DNA of 64,000 bases from Lingula anatina (Eukaryota > Brachiopoda > Lingulata > Lingulida > Lingulidae): NCBI RefSeq assembly GCF_001039355.2, contig NW_019775425.1, forward strand, positions 670,124 through 734,123. Direction: 5' to 3'. Made by a program: the position numbers and the translations under genes. Below, in pieces: positions 1 through 13,152 of the stretch. A model generated the notes under the pieces. That model did no database searches and had not been told where the DNA came from. It was given only the letters and a program-made list of their open reading frames with translations. The stretch's first letter is position 1. Each line of letters starts with the position of its first letter.

Positions 1-472
1 GTCACAATCAGTCAGAGAACTATTTCCCGTATATAACTAATGGACAGTATTGCAAGAATACTCGAAGCGTGATAGGCTTTTTCACACCTCCATCGCTGTC
101 ATAAATGTCAATTGAGAAAATAAATTGACAAGTCACGCCAATAACATGGTCAATGCCGAATCATCTACATATATTAAGAATGTAAGAAACAGATTTCATA
201 ATTTCCATAGAAAAATTATGAATTATGAGAAAAAACAACTTACAATCCTTTTCCCCGTATTTCTAAAATTTTTCGACGCTTCCTATAACGAGTAAGTAAG
301 AAATACAAAAAATATACAAGGCCAACGTTGTTTCATTTCGTTGGACTTAGAGTTTGAAAAATGTCGGTGTCTTGAACCGTTTTCTAGCAATGAATAACCA
401 CTGAGCTAAACATTAAGTTCACATAGTCCACGTATTCTGTGTTCACATAAAATCAGTTCATAGATTAAATGT
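1..472. other. Noncoding left edge, downstream of the GPCR gene
   Basis: This AT-rich stretch lies 3' of the minus-strand receptor. I see no open frame, RNA gene or repeat in it, and no canonical AATAAA on the minus strand. Where the receptor transcript ends is therefore unknown. Confidence 0.5.
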
Positions 473-1597
473 TCAGATATGCACACCTTCAATTGTAGTG
501 ACCTCAGACATATCCCTTAGTGGATGCATCTCATCACCAAAGCGACTTCTTCCCGTAGAACGCCTGCTGTTTGAGTCCATCCCCAACTCATGCCCTTTCT
601 TGCAGAAAATAACCCTGTAGAACCCTTTTCTGAAGTTGGCATAAACGAAAGCATACAAGATAGGGTTGATACAACTGTTCGTATAGGCCAGGCATGTTGC
701 AAAAAGTTGGAAATACAAGAAAGACTTCAGACTTTCATCTGGAATTGCCCATTGCAATCGGAGCAGAAAGGCAACCTGTATGGGAAGCCAACACAGCGCA
801 AAAACCGCGGTGACTATGATGGCAACACGTGTAAGACGTCTCTTTGCCTTGCTTATTTCGGCTGTCCTGGCTCTTTCTGGGCATCTGTGCCAGTATAAAC
901 GATAAACGATCACTGTATACATCGCGACAATTGTGACCAGTGGTAGGGCATAGCCAAAAGCAAAAAAGAAAAAATAAAATAGTCTGGCCTTTTCAATATC
1001 GAACATTAGGTTGTAATCCAAACACTTGATCCGTATATCGTTACCAAACGAGTATACATGTTGGTCGTGTTCATAGTAGGCAGGTAGATTGACAAGGCAA
1101 AGCACTACCCATATTATAACTAGTAGTATGACAGTGTTTCGCCGAGTCTTTAATGTTAGCGAATGGAACACAAGTACTAATGTAAAAAACCTGTCAACCG
1201 CCATTATAACCAGGGTGTAAATACTTGCCCAGGCGCTTACATATATCAGGTAGTAGACGAACCGGCACCAAAATCTTCCAAAAGGCCAATAGTCTAGAAT
1301 GTACATTGTGGCCGTAAAAGGTACACAAAAAACTATAAAGCACAGGTCTGCCACGGCTAAGTTCGCAATAAGAATATTGGTTGTAGTTCGCATCGGTCTG
1401 TTGTTGAGAAGAACCACCAGAACCAGCGAGTTGCCCACAAATCCAATAGCAGCAATGACTGAGAACAAGACAGCTACCGTTACGAAGACTGCATTCTCCC
1501 AACGGGATGCGGCTTCAAATTTTGTGATGTTTGCCTCAATACCTGTCCCATTAAGGTACGGCATTTCTGTTTGATTTTGCCAAAATTCGTTATCCAT
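473..1597 (-). CDS. Rhodopsin-class peptide GPCR, galanin/allatostatin-A receptor type
   Basis: This is a single-exon receptor of 374 residues. I start it at the ATG at 1597 because the longer open frame upstream offers only a TTG, and an in-frame stop lies above that. The short extracellular N-terminus carries three N-glycosylation sequons (N8, N16, N23). Seven hydrophobic segments hold class A landmarks: GN in TM1 (55-56), LAVAD in TM2 (80-84), WPFG before TM3 (104-107), Cys111 and Cys192 for the TM3-ECL2 disulfide, DRF at 135-137 in place of DRY, FALCWLP in TM6 (266-272) and NPILY in TM7 (311-315). The WPFG...CRFVYYLIYVSAWASIYTL stretch is characteristic of allatostatin-A and galanin receptors. 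It would be a plasma-membrane receptor for an amidated neuropeptide, probably coupled to Gi/o; the coupling is inferred from the family. A ~100 bp fragment of its C-terminal coding region recurs at 16380-16484. A kisspeptin-like or other neighbouring subfamily is the main alternative. Confidence 0.9.
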   Translation of the reverse strand: MDNEFWQNQTEMPYLNGTGIEANITKFEAASRWENAVFVTVAVLFSVIAAIGFVGNSLVLVVLLNNRPMRTTTNILIANLAVADLCFIVFCVPFTATMYILDYWPFGRFWCRFVYYLIYVSAWASIYTLVIMAVDRFFTLVLVFHSLTLKTRRNTVILLVIIWVVLCLVNLPAYYEHDQHVYSFGNDIRIKCLDYNLMFDIEKARLFYFFFFAFGYALPLVTIVAMYTVIVYRLYWHRCPERARTAEISKAKRRLTRVAIIVTAVFALCWLPIQVAFLLRLQWAIPDESLKSFLYFQLFATCLAYTNSCINPILYAFVYANFRKGFYRVIFCKKGHELGMDSNSRRSTGRSRFGDEMHPLRDMSEVTTIEGVHI

Positions 1598-3325
1598 TCC
1601 TTTGGTTTGATTTTGAGTCAAACTGTTTAAAGCACGGTACGGTATAAACTGTACAGTTTCTATTTACTGCTTATGACAAAAGTGAGAAAATGATAAATGC
1701 TTTTCTATATTGTGAAACCAAGTAGGTGCAATCATCCCAGGCGCAGTCACAGCGTCGTCATTCTCACTCTTCTGGTTTCTGCTTGCGAGCTCTTCAAGTT
1801 TATATCTGCATTCGAGAATCAAATAATGATGCATCTAGGTTACGGAGTATCATTATTAATTTTCACCCAGATCTTCATTTTCACGCAACACTGAGCGTGC
1901 GCACCGAGTGCAATTATCGTTTTTCATTTGAACTGCTGCTTCAAGTTATCGCCGGCTTTTTGTCAGACTCACAGGTCTTATGATAATGAATTTTAACGGA
2001 CATCGACCAATGGCAGTCTGAAAGCCAGTTTTATTGGCAGATTGGCATCAGTTTTTTTTTCACTGTGACAATTGATTAATACGCCAATACATACTACCTA
2101 CGGGTCTTTGAAAATCACCAAGAACCGATGATAAAGATATCTGCCCTTTTCAAAAGCATTCTACGTGAACTATCATCGAACGACTGGCATCAGGAATGAT
2201 ATATATCGAAAATCGTTTCCTGTTAAAGATGCGCTTCATCGATGTTCATAAAATAACCGTTGGTCATTGAAAGCATTTACCATCTTAGATCGCTCGCACT
2301 GTTTCCAAGGAGAAACATCAGCGTACTTTTAATCTGTACAAAACCCCATTAGTTTAAGAAGTAAATCCAAATCAGAAGACCAATCAGAGTATCAAAAATT
2401 CTTTAGATTGCTGGGTTATTTTGCTCTTTAGATATCTGAATGACGATGGTAACACCTGAGCGTTTTTTGATTTATCTAGCGATGCCTTCCACACGTGGAC
2501 GTATTTGACTGATAAACTATTTTCCGTCTTGCTTTAGATTCATCCACATTGTTTACGTGACGGAAGATTAGTTATGACTTTTAAAGTATTGCAACCAGTC
2601 ATGTCTGGCTAAATATTTAAATGACATTGACAACTACGGCTTGAAGCTTTTTTTAGAACATTGACAGAGGTAAAGCATGCAAAATTATCTTTCTGTAAAC
2701 TTAAACTTTAGGTTAAAAGGTGTTAAAATTATGGCTTCTATTCAGTGTAAACTGTGCTTTTCATCGCCTTTTTCTTTTACCTGAATAGGGAGAGCTCCGT
2801 TTCTGTGTTTCAACCTTGATGGAATACAGTATGTTTTCGTTCTACCCCGTTGGTCGAGTTGTCTGGCGTGTTCGGAGGGCAGGGGGGGGGGGGGTAGCAA
2901 AATTATCTTTCCGTAAACTTTACCTTAAGGATAAAAGGTTTTAGAATTCTATACAGGGGGTGTAGAAATTTGTACCGTACATATAAAGAAGTTGATCAGA
3001 ATACTCGAAAAAAAAACTTGTTGTTTTTCCACCATAGCCATATCGTCCAGTTTGGCGAAGCAAATGGAAGCAGGAGATTGTCTTGGTCAAGGCTTATAAA
3101 ACAGAATGGATCATTAGTCTTGTACTATTACTGTGCTATCGAAAGTCTGTGCTCGAGTAGAGAAATATAAATTATAGAGCAGAACAAAGCTACATTCAGT
3201 AGGTGTACTTCGAATGTAGGATATGTACAATAGTAAGGTTGTGATTTTTCTTCAATCAACAGCTAATTCTTTCCTGTGGATTTACACAGATTTATTACCA
3301 AAACGCGATTTAGTCAATTGTTCTA
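1598..3325. other. Intergenic stretch between the GPCR and tandem unit A
   Basis: I find no supportable gene here. A run of 13 G at 2882-2894 is the only simple repeat. The phrase around 2683-2720 (AAAATTATCTTTCTGTAAAC) recurs in diverged form around 2899-2945, a short local direct duplication. The receptor promoter should lie just above 1597, but I recognise no TATA element with confidence. Confidence 0.45.
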
Positions 3326-4279
3326 TTGTACAACTACAATTGTAGGTAGGCCATAGATGCTAAGACCACCAGTCTAAATGCATTAGTGACAATGGTGGTA
3401 ATATACTGTATTATAAAATTTGAATGCGTAAAAAAAACGAAATTAAGGACTGGAGCATTTACCGGCAAAAGAGGCTCAGTAAAAATCCTTTCCATTTTTC
3501 CTCGCTATGCTGGTCAACAACCTTGTCGAAATAACTATTTAAAAGTCAAGGCTAAAAAGCGTGAATGGGCAATGGTTACTTGATCCCCATAACTGTACTG
3601 CAGAGCTCAAGACACTGCCTCTAGTCCTGAAACTAATGAGGTTTTCCTATAAACAATTTCCGCGGAAGTCTAACGTGTTTCACCATCAATCTTGTCATCA
3701 ATGAGGTTTCTTTATTTCGAAATATGTGATAAAGGCTGTCTATCCTTATTGTGCTGTGAAAAGTATCTTACTGAAGGTCCAACTTCGTTCACAATAAAGG
3801 CAATAGAATAGTATACGAGTTAAAAAAAACATTTATTCTCATTAAGGCAATGCAATGACAAAGAAAACTTATTCTAACTATTACTATTAAAAACTTGTTC
3901 AAGAAATAATATTATCATTTTTTCATTATTATAATTTTAAACGCGTAAATATATAAGTTCTTATCTAGCACGGAATCATTTTGAACTTCATGTCTCCATA
4001 TATTCTCATTCTTTAGTAGACGGACATGCAGCACTGAATAATTAAACAATCTTCCCAGAAATTGTGATACTTCCATTTTGTTTTGTTCAATGTCAGCACA
4101 TTTCTTGTCTACCCATTGTTTCTGTATTCTTGTTGTTTTTAGCTCATCTAAACACATGCAAATGTTCATTCTTTTTAGATGTGTGAATTTTGCTATGCGA
4201 AATGTAAACTAAGCTCAGCCTTTGAAAACATTTTTCACGTCCACTTTTGTCTTTATTGTGTTTTGCATCAAATTTTTAT

Positions 4280-7200
4280 TCAGTTTATTTCATCTCTGTG
4301 ACCCTCTTCTTGTTTTTCTGCGTCCGTATTAGTATTTGTGCAACAAGCTCGAACAATCCAAAGAACTACTGAAAAGACAGCCCCCAGAAGGGTCATGGAC
4401 CCACCAAAGTAGAAAGACGGACCATAGCTTTGCGTTGCGTCAAAAAGCCACCCTGGAAGAAATAAAGTTAAGAATTGAATGTAATTGTATGGTCCAAGGA
4501 AACACACGGATTTCTTCTGCTGCCTGTACTTATAATAGTTTTTTCAAACGTTTATCAGAGAGAGGTCATACAAAGCATGGTTAGAGAATCTTAAATATGA
4601 AAGCGAATTTGATCATGATGCTCTCAACAATGAATTGATCAGAAAAGTTTACCAAAAATGTTTAGTCATTCACATACAACTTTGTCTATTTTAATTAAAA
4701 TGCTAGGTTACATAGATATGCCAGTCTTTAATGATCTGATTTCATCTGGGACCAAATAAAAATTAGGTTAATTTTTCATGTATAATATATATTCAAACAA
4801 AATCATACAGTACCTGCTGTTGGTCCCCCCAAGAGAACTCCAAACATTCCAAAAAACATGGCAATTCCTTTTCCAGACACCATCTTGTCAATGCCAACAA
4901 ACTCTAATACCAAGAGAGGCACGTACGTCGGAAAAGATGCACTGAAAAACCCATAGGTCCCAACAAAAGATGCCAACATTGCATAAGAATTAGACGTTAT
5001 ATACAGCATTATAGGAATCCCTGTACACGTAGCTGCTATTGCATTCGCCACCAAAATGTTACACTTCTTCACGTCTGCAATGGCGCCGAAAAAGATGCGT
5101 CCCAAAAGAGACGTTGCTCCCATAATTGTGGCTAACATCGATCCCTGTTGAACTGAAAACCCTAACGTTTCTCCCAAAGCTGGGACATGGACAGACACAA
5201 CTGAGAGTCCAAATAAGTATGCCATCATGGCAACACATAAGAGGAGGAAGCTGGGATTTCGAATAATTTTTACGTTCAGACCGCGTTTCGTATTGGGGGG
5301 TGTTTTTCTTTCGGCCGGTATCATGCACACACCACAGATGCAGATAACAAAAGTCATGGCTGCCAGAACACGTAAGCATATTTGCCAACCGTAATTATCT
5401 AAGAGAATTCTCATGATGAAGGGATAGGACAACCAGCCGCTACTCATACCCGAGACCACAATTCCTATTGCTAGTCCCTTTCTTGTAGTGAATACTTTGC
5501 CCATCAGCATAACAGCTGGGGCATAAACCAGTCCCAGACCAATACCTGCAAGATCCAACGATGCTTTATTAGTATTATTAAACCCAGGATAACTATATCT
5601 TCGAGTGAACATTTAACTCATGCGCAAGAACAATAGAATTTGCATTTTAATTCACATTGAACTGAACAGACGTTTATGTCAAAACATCCTATGTAGCTTT
5701 TTAACATTTCGTGATAAACAATGTAAACCGCCAGCCTCCTTATACATTTTCCTTTTTTATCAGAAGTAAACATAGGGCAGGGAAGCAATACAAGTAGCTG
5801 AGTCGCTTTAATATAGTTTGTTTTAACGAACCTGTCATGAACCCGTAGCTGCTAATGAGGAAATATATATCGGTAGCAAATGAGCTGATGATGAGCCCGA
5901 GAGTAGCAAGCAGTCCACCTGAAATGACCGCCACATAGCAACTGAAGCGATTGGCCAATGCTGCGGCACCAGGTCCTGTAATCAGAAATGTTAGAAAGAT
6001 TATAAATTTAACAAAACAGTTTTTATCCAACTGGGTTTACTTTTATTAATTTCGAAATTCACAATTTCGCCAGTGTTGCAATTGGTTGAATGTTCATTCA
6101 ACCGATTATTTTAGTCATAGTTCTCACAAATGTACAATCTGAGCATTCTGTCAGATATCTTCATAAAATGGCGGAGAACTATATGACGAACTTATTTCAA
6201 ATCTTAAAAGAACCCTCCCACCAACCATATGCCACCACTGCAACAAGACCAGAAAGATATAAGTTTTACCTTACTTCAGATTTTATTTTACATTTTTGTT
6301 AGTGTTATTTTTGATACTTTGAATGTCCAGTGAAAAGATTTAATCAGCCAAATACTTATATCTTAATAAACAGGATTTTAGAAGGTTTTTCATAACATTG
6401 GGACTGAATAATTCATTTGTATATTTGCAATTGCCACAGAGATAAAGGACGTTCTTGTTGTAAAAATGATACTGTGTAGATACACTGAGGGTTCATTTTC
6501 CAAGCAAACATCATACTAACATCGATATGTAAGTAAGTGTTAACTTTAACACAAATAAGGCATATTAGATCGACGGTCTTTCCACCCGAACTCGGCAGAA
6601 CTGCCTCCGGGAGACCGGAAGTCGCCGAAAGGGATCACTTGTAGACCGGATGTTGAGAAACCATTAGTCTTATCTCATAAACCCTCTAGCGGGCCTGGAT
6701 GGTTATTAATTTTGGAGAAAAATTCCCCTGGAGGCGGGCGTCTCGAAAGTCCGAAGGTTCATTGGTCCGAAAAATGGTAACATTTTCATCGGTTATTTAA
6801 TCAAGGGTTCATTGGTTCGAAGGTTCTATAGGCCCATTTGTTTGGAAGATTCCCTCCCCCCCCCCAACACTTGGGTCTTTTTCTTTGTAAGGTAAAAAGT
6901 AGTGTTTTGATTTTGTAAAAAAAAAATCTTAATTTTATTTATTCAATAAACGAAACGCATTCTCTTTTATTGAGTTACATGTAATGTGTAACTAAGTCGA
7001 ACAAAGGTTGCTGAAAACAAATAATGATGTATAGTTATCGGGATATGCTGCAGTGAATGGCCGATCTCGGTGTGGCAGGAATGTGGTTAGGTAGGAATAG
7101 AAATCCGTTGTGATGGGAATATTAATTCGTTGGGAACCATAGTAGCCTACGTTCCTCATGCACAAATTACATTCGTCCCATATAAAGTAACCCCAATATT

Positions 7201-10200
7201 CCGACTAACCCTTCACTTACCTGCACTTATCACATGGGACCCCGAACTTCCATTCCTAGGACTACCATTTCTGCCACACGGGGTCTCATATAATGAACAA
7301 AGTCTGGTTAGTGTTAGCCGGAAGTTCCAGGATCAGTATATGGGATAAATCTAATGGGAATGGACGACGGTGCCTAGCAGACTACCATTATGTCACGAAG
7401 ACACCACTTCAGACCTGCGTGTATAGATGCACGCACAAAGCCTGGGCTCATGTAAACACTTACCTGCTCCGAACACCATTGCCAACTGAACAGATCCAGC
7501 CCAAGCGGTAACTCCTCTGTCAGCTCCGAAATGTTCCAAAAATGTCACATAGAGGACACCACTATTGTAGAAGATGCCTCCAGTTAGGATGAATGCCAAT
7601 GTGGAGCCTGTTAGTGCTAATATCTTGAGGATACTTTTTGGCTCTGGAAATAATTACGTAAAGCTCTCCTTATATAGTTTAGAATGGTTTTCTGGTGTTC
7701 CACAACTAACACACTCACCCCAAGGCGAACATCTTGTAGGTTTTTGTCGAACAGAAGGACAAAAATTACAAGTCGGATCAGGGGCGGATCCAGGATTTTC
7801 TAGAGGGGTTCATTTTTATTGACCAACCACAAAAAAAAGATCATTTTGATAATTAAATGCGTGGACAGAACGATTAAGATTCAATATTAATTTAATTAAT
7901 CAATCATATGTCAATATAATTATAATAAAGTTATTTAATTAACGATGCAAGAAGGTAAGATTTAGGCCCCAATGTCGCATCCTCGGTTGACGGACCACAT
8001 CTCACGTCATAATCGCCCATGGCGTCGATTAAAGCACTATTAGCCCCCATTCCTATATACACCGTCAGTCTATGTAGACCGATCCGATCCTGCGGGAACT
8101 CTCGTTTAGTGCAATCAACTTAAATGAAAGACACTCCTCCTTGTATAATATACAGAAAAGCTGTGATTGTACGGTTATACGAGGACGTTGGAAACAAGAG
8201 GAGTAGTCTATTCGTTTCAAACCATTCCCATAATTGTGAGTGTAATTTGTCTCAGTTGTTTTATAGAGACTGAAATAATAGTTATTTTTAAAAGTCTGAT
8301 AACCACGCTAAATGTGCAAATTTTTCCTTAGACTTCATTAACAAGCATATATTTCTTTGTCATTGCAAAACAATCTATCTCAGCCTCTATTGCCGGTGAC
8401 CTTGACTTTTTTAAAGGTGCTGGGTTGTTTGTTGAGCAGTACTCACAAGCGCTCTCATAGCTTTCCTATGGTCACAAAGCATGGTGCCAACTCACCCCAT
8501 CGATAGGTAAAAAGTTCCAGTCCAAGTATTCAAATTATGGCATAATGGCAAGGAATAGAAAATTAGCGGACCAAAAGTTATTACTTCGGCACATTTGGTA
8601 TAGCATGTTCATTACTAAACATGTTTTCCGATCAGACCTTTCCATTAAGCTGGTTAGATTAAGCGCGAGTCTCTGCAGAGTTGGGTCGATCAAGAAGTTA
8701 CAACTTCTTGGATCGATCTACACATACTTATGGTGTCTATGGATGTGGGTATTACAAGAGAGTCGAAGGGGTAGATTTAAAGAAGGTCGATGGCATTTAA
8801 CGTCACAGGGCCAATTTCAGACACTTTTTCTAATCATGCTCAATAGACAACTGTTCATTAAATTAAATATTTGGCGTACTTCAAGAAAACATATTACGTT
8901 ATTAATGTCCCGTACAAAGGCAGTCAGTTGGTGCATTTTACGCCAATCGCGCTGTGTCCCGTAGATTTAGATAGTTATTTTTTAATAAACGCACCTACAG
9001 GTCCTTATTTATCTATTAAATTTATCTATGTGAAATTCATCAAACACTAACTTCGCTATCAATTTCATGTTAAAAAGATGAAAGTTACAGTCATTCAAAG
9101 AATCGGTGAATTGTTCTTCCTCTTCCCATGTAAGCCGCTTGCATACATTGGATAGCACAGTCAAAGGCTACCCTTTACCAGGGCCGCAGTTATTATTATG
9201 GTGCATTCCGTGGTATTTTTTGCTGTTTAGGAAGGACATTAAAAATTTTGTAAGTAGGAATCTGCGGACCAAATACCACGGAAGGAACCTTATGAGGAAA
9301 GTTTCTCTGAGGCGATCATCTGACTTTGGACCAGTTGGAAGCAGTTAAATCTGCACGCCTTCAGATGGCATTGTGCCCACTCTACAGGAGCTCAGTGGGA
9401 GCTGGCCTTCGCGCTAATGTTGTAAGTGAGTGTAATTTTCACGTACAGCTCGGCGACAAGTGTTGTATCTGGCTTAAACCACGGCCTCTGATTGGCTACT
9501 ACACTAGTAGTAGTAGTGCAACAGACCGTGGAACGCACTCGTACATGACGTGCTTGTATGTCGAATACAGCACGGCCGAGTCTTTTGTTCTACGCGCTAG
9601 CCGTGGTTTAAATGCTCTTTATGCAGCCTGTCTTGTTTTGTCTTGTCCGCCTGCTGAAATAATTAAGTCACGTTGTCTGAAGGAACGCCCTGAGGTAACA
9701 AGTTATTCATAACAGGCTTTTTTGCTGTCACAGAAGAGCAATTAACCTGTCTTGATTGCTCATGGGGACTTGACAGGAACTTGTTAAGTGGCAGTGCCTG
9801 AGTAGTTATGCAAACAGTTACCAGCCATGTAATCATCCTTGAGATTTCATTACACGGTCACAGTTCAGAGAGTAACCGTGAATTTAACCAGAGACATATC
9901 TGAGAATATCTAGTGAAAAATCAATCTGTGGCCCTGGTAGAGGGTAGTCAAACACTTTTGGTCGTTTAAAAGAACTGATTTCAATCATTAAAACTTACAA
10001 CCATTGCTCTTACATTTCTTTCTTTCTTTCTTTATTATTTAAACACTTAAAATTAATATTTCTTCTCTAATTTTCGGTATTTTTATCATTTTTAAAAAGT
10101 TGTAATAAGCGGTGCGTAAACTTCCAAAAAAGCGGAAAGGACGTTACCAAAAGAACGCTGCAGAACAAGCTCTTCATGAAACAAAAGAAGTCATCTTTTA

Positions 10201-11058
10201 TTCATCTAGCTGCAAAAGGTCTATTCACTTTGGTGGAGCAAGAAGTTACAACTTCTTGGGTGGAGGCAGGATTATTAGATAATTGGCTTTTGTGTCACGG
10301 CCGCCACTGTATGTAAGCTCCATTACAGTAAATGATATATGGTAGAGCGTAAGATAACAATCGGTCACTCTTATGTATTAGATATCATTCCAGCATAATG
10401 CCGACGACCAGTACCTGCATGAATCTCAAATAGTAATAACGAACCCTTATTATATTTTTCAAGACTATTCGGTTAGAAGCGCTGTTTGTATAATTAACAC
10501 AGTAATTCCGATGAAAATGGAAACGTTATGTGGTTGTAATTACCATGGATTGAAAACATCTAGGCTACTATTTATATTATATTATATTATATTATATTAT
10601 ATTATATTATATTATATTATATTATATTCACAGCGTTTTTCCATTACAACTTTTTAACCGTGTTCGACAGCTGTCTAAAATAATTTAGACCAAATTTTGG
10701 CCTTAAGTGCTTTGTCATTGTGAAATGTGCTGTCGCTCTTAAATTTGTACCAAATCACTGTACTGACAGTGCATAATGTTTACTCTAACGTCATAGATGC
10801 ATTTCAATCGAGGAAAGCCTACAGGCAGTGTTACACTACTGGTATAGTATTTTTCATGAATATTCTCTTACATCATACAACTACATCAATAAAAAACAAA
10901 CACAAACAAAAAAAAATAATCATACCTGAACTTTTTGCTTCCTCGATATCTAGCTGAATTTCCGGCTTTTGAATTATATCTGCAGGTTTATCTGGAAAAT
11001 TGTCGTCTTCAGAAGATTTTTCATATGCTGGGTTGACAAATGCGTTTGGGGTGGTCAT
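4280..11058 (-). CDS. SLC16/monocarboxylate-transporter-like MFS protein, copy A (5 exons)
   Basis: The coding exons are 10926-11058, 7464-7643, 5832-5975, 4814-5545 and 4280-4452. All four introns are GT-AG and phase 1. The lengths 133+180+144+732+173 give 454 codons including the stop, so a 453-residue protein. The N-terminus (1-45) is acidic and cytosolic, starting MTTPNAF. About twelve hydrophobic segments follow. Residues ~169-200 (KVFTTRKGLAIGIVVSGMSS) match the conserved TM5 region of monocarboxylate transporters. Exon 2 (PKSILKILALTG... LEHFGADRGVTAWAGS) fits TM1 to TM2 of that family, but the usual acidic-Gly-Gly-Trp-Gly-Trp motif at the start of TM1 is missing. Family members are plasma-membrane carriers of lactate, other monocarboxylates, thyroid hormone or aromatic amino acids; the substrate here is unknown. 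An EQKEE-like charged tail ends the protein. Copy B, 13 kb away, has identical exon sizes. Confidence 0.92.
7779..7794 (+). repeat. CAGGGGCGGATCCAGG motif, unit A
   Basis: The same string stands in unit B at 20754-20769 and again, alone, at 37827-37841 outside the duplication. Such a GC-rich word shared by unlinked sites in AT-rich DNA looks like the terminus of a dispersed transposon. I see no opposite terminus nearby. Confidence 0.45.
9474..9611. mobile_element. 138 bp MITE with TTAAACCACGGC termini
   Basis: The ends are exact 12 bp inverted repeats, TTAAACCACGGC and GCCGTGGTTTAA. A related element at 13153-13262 shares the terminus TTTARACCACGG and an internal CTTTTGTTCT near its right end, so this is a family. 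It is non-autonomous with no ORF. Confidence 0.65.
10572..10627. repeat. (ATATT)n microsatellite
   Basis: A clean pentanucleotide array inside the unit A-specific insertion. Confidence 0.95.
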
Positions 11059-11680
11059 CTTAGTGTTATAAGTCAGTCTCTATATAGTAAAAATGCACGT
11101 CCCACTTTAGATGTTTAGCTGCTTCTCCTACTGTGCAAAGTTAGCTCTACCGTAGATCCTAGTTGTGTGAACACTGGACAGTGCATAAGTTCCTGTTTCT
11201 ATCATATCATGCCCATTAGTTGACAGTGTGTGTCATTATAATTTAGTGATTACATCATCTGGCACAGTGAAAAGGGACAGCTGTCCTGGCGTCACGTGTT
11301 CTTTGGCTCTTTTTAAAAGCACTTTATAAAGACAATACAAATTATCTCTGCCGCGGTAAAATGTCAGAACTTTAAATTAAATCGTCGTAAAATTAACATG
11401 AACAGCAACCTTGTGACCAAGTGAGTGAATGTTGAATGGTTAAATCTTGTGCATATGGGATGGGCCATTGAAGACTATTCTTAGCCGTTTAAAAATAAAT
11501 CAGGTGACCAGTCCACCCAGGTCATTTACCTAGTGAAAGGTCTTAGGTTGAGGTCGCAACGCCGGTCAGTTGCTAAATGTTCGTTCCAGCATCATAGTTA
11601 TTCATATTTGTCGTTGCTGTTTAGTGTTTTGTGAGTCCCTCCTCCCCAGGACTAGGCATTATAAGTAAACAAGACACGAC

Positions 11681-11733
<53 letters not shown>

Positions 11734-11748
11734 CAACAACAACAACAA
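11681..11748. repeat. (AAT)n/(AAC)n compound microsatellite, unit A only
   Basis: AAT repeats run directly into AAC repeats. The aligned site in unit B, close to 23850, has no such array; a LINE is inserted a little further on. Confidence 0.9.
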
Positions 11749-13057
11749 GGCTACAATCAAGTGCCGTCATTTTGCTTTAAATGTTTTTGTTATGGAGTTA
11801 TACACCCCTAATTACAGAATGTCATGAAACAAAGGCATTATTTTGCTTTTATATCAACGATAATTTCTGAACTAAGACTTTTAAGATAAATCGCTGACAG
11901 GGTTTTGGAGTAATAAATGGCGTCATTAAATCAGGATCGAGGTCAAGACAAAGTACCATCGTCTGCTGGTGACTTTATACATTTTGTGTTGTCGAAATTC
12001 CTCGCTTTTCTAAATACGTGTATATGCACCACGTGTTAGAGAGGTGTATGCAAAACACAAGCGGATGTAACAATTTGGACACCTTGCCGACGAGTAGTGT
12101 GTCCGACTTACGATATGGAATAGTAAACGTTCAGTGTCATTGATCTGACTTATGCTCAGCAGTATGGTGGATGTCATGTAAAAAATACCCATTCAAGGTG
12201 TATCACGGATTCATGCGTGGCGCGCGGGTATGCGACGCATCTGGTCATTTCTATTTTGGTCAGTGAGCATGTGCGGTGGTATGAACTCAAAAAACATGGG
12301 AAAGTGGGTAGTTATATGACCTAAATGAAATGAAAGTAAAATGCATATTCCCCTGACCTCAACTTGCTTATGTAAGACGTTTTTATGATAAAAAAAGGTT
12401 AAATTCATTCTCCGTAATGACTAGTTTGAATAAGTATTTTTGAAACTCAACGGCTTCTTAATAGTGGTGCTACAGTATCAAGCAATGGCAGTTAAATCAC
12501 AAACTCACTGTGACATTCACAATTTGTATGTAATAATAAAACCAATTTCGAATTATGCTCGTTGATAGCCTGTCCTGGTGAATATTTCTGAATGCATGTG
12601 CGACTTGCGGGTTATCACGCTTCAACAGTCGATTTCTATAAGAAGGAAAACATTATTGGCGAAAAACGCTTAAACACCCTAGCACTAATGTGTTAATTTG
12701 ATTCTTCGAACTCAGCCTTTTGTTTGTGGACAGGTGCATAATCAAAAGGGAGAGAAGCAACACACAAGTATTAAACCCAGGGCTTAAATTACTTTCATGG
12801 TATTCATAACCAGAGGTGTGAACGCAATCAATATTTGTTCTTTCTTATGATTCTTCGACGGGGATAAAGCCGTACACCGAAACATTATAAGCTCAGGCCT
12901 ACCCAACTACCAGACTCGGCACCTACGGATCCAGAATAAACCGGTATATCAGACCACACTACCCGTTTGCAAGGTGTGTGTCAGATCGCATTACAGAGTA
13001 TCAGCCACCACACCGATTTTGCCTGGTGCGCGATGTGATAGCGATGATCCTAGTAAT

Positions 13058-13150
13058 AGATAGACCCCGAGTCAGCGAGGGTTATGTGGCATACACGAGT
13101 GCGAAGCACGAGTGGATGTCACATAACCCTCGCTGACGAGGGATCTATCT
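13058..13150. repeat. Long hairpin inside the foldback element
   Basis: Arms 13058-13088 and 13120-13150 are nearly perfect inverted repeats (AGATAGACCCCGAGTCAGCG pairing with its complement near 13131-13150), separated by a ~31 bp loop. It could be a nested palindromic MITE. Confidence 0.7.
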
Positions 13151-13152
13151 TA

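Larger units (their letters stand above)
8120..10680. other. Unit A-specific insertion in intron 1 of the SLC16-like gene
   Basis: Unit B lacks this segment; at the same place it has only a LINE fragment. It holds no convincing coding sequence. Inside are a small MITE (9474-9611), two exact copies of a 20 bp near-palindrome (8691-8710 and 10239-10258), a TTTC run near 10014-10034 and an ATATT microsatellite (10572-10627). It may be one or several decayed mobile elements. Confidence 0.5.

Noticed and set aside
1597-1621. Longer receptor start at a TTG codon
   Set aside because: TTG is not a usual eukaryotic start, no ATG exists above it before an in-frame stop, and the ATG at 1597 gives a normal N-terminus with sequons.
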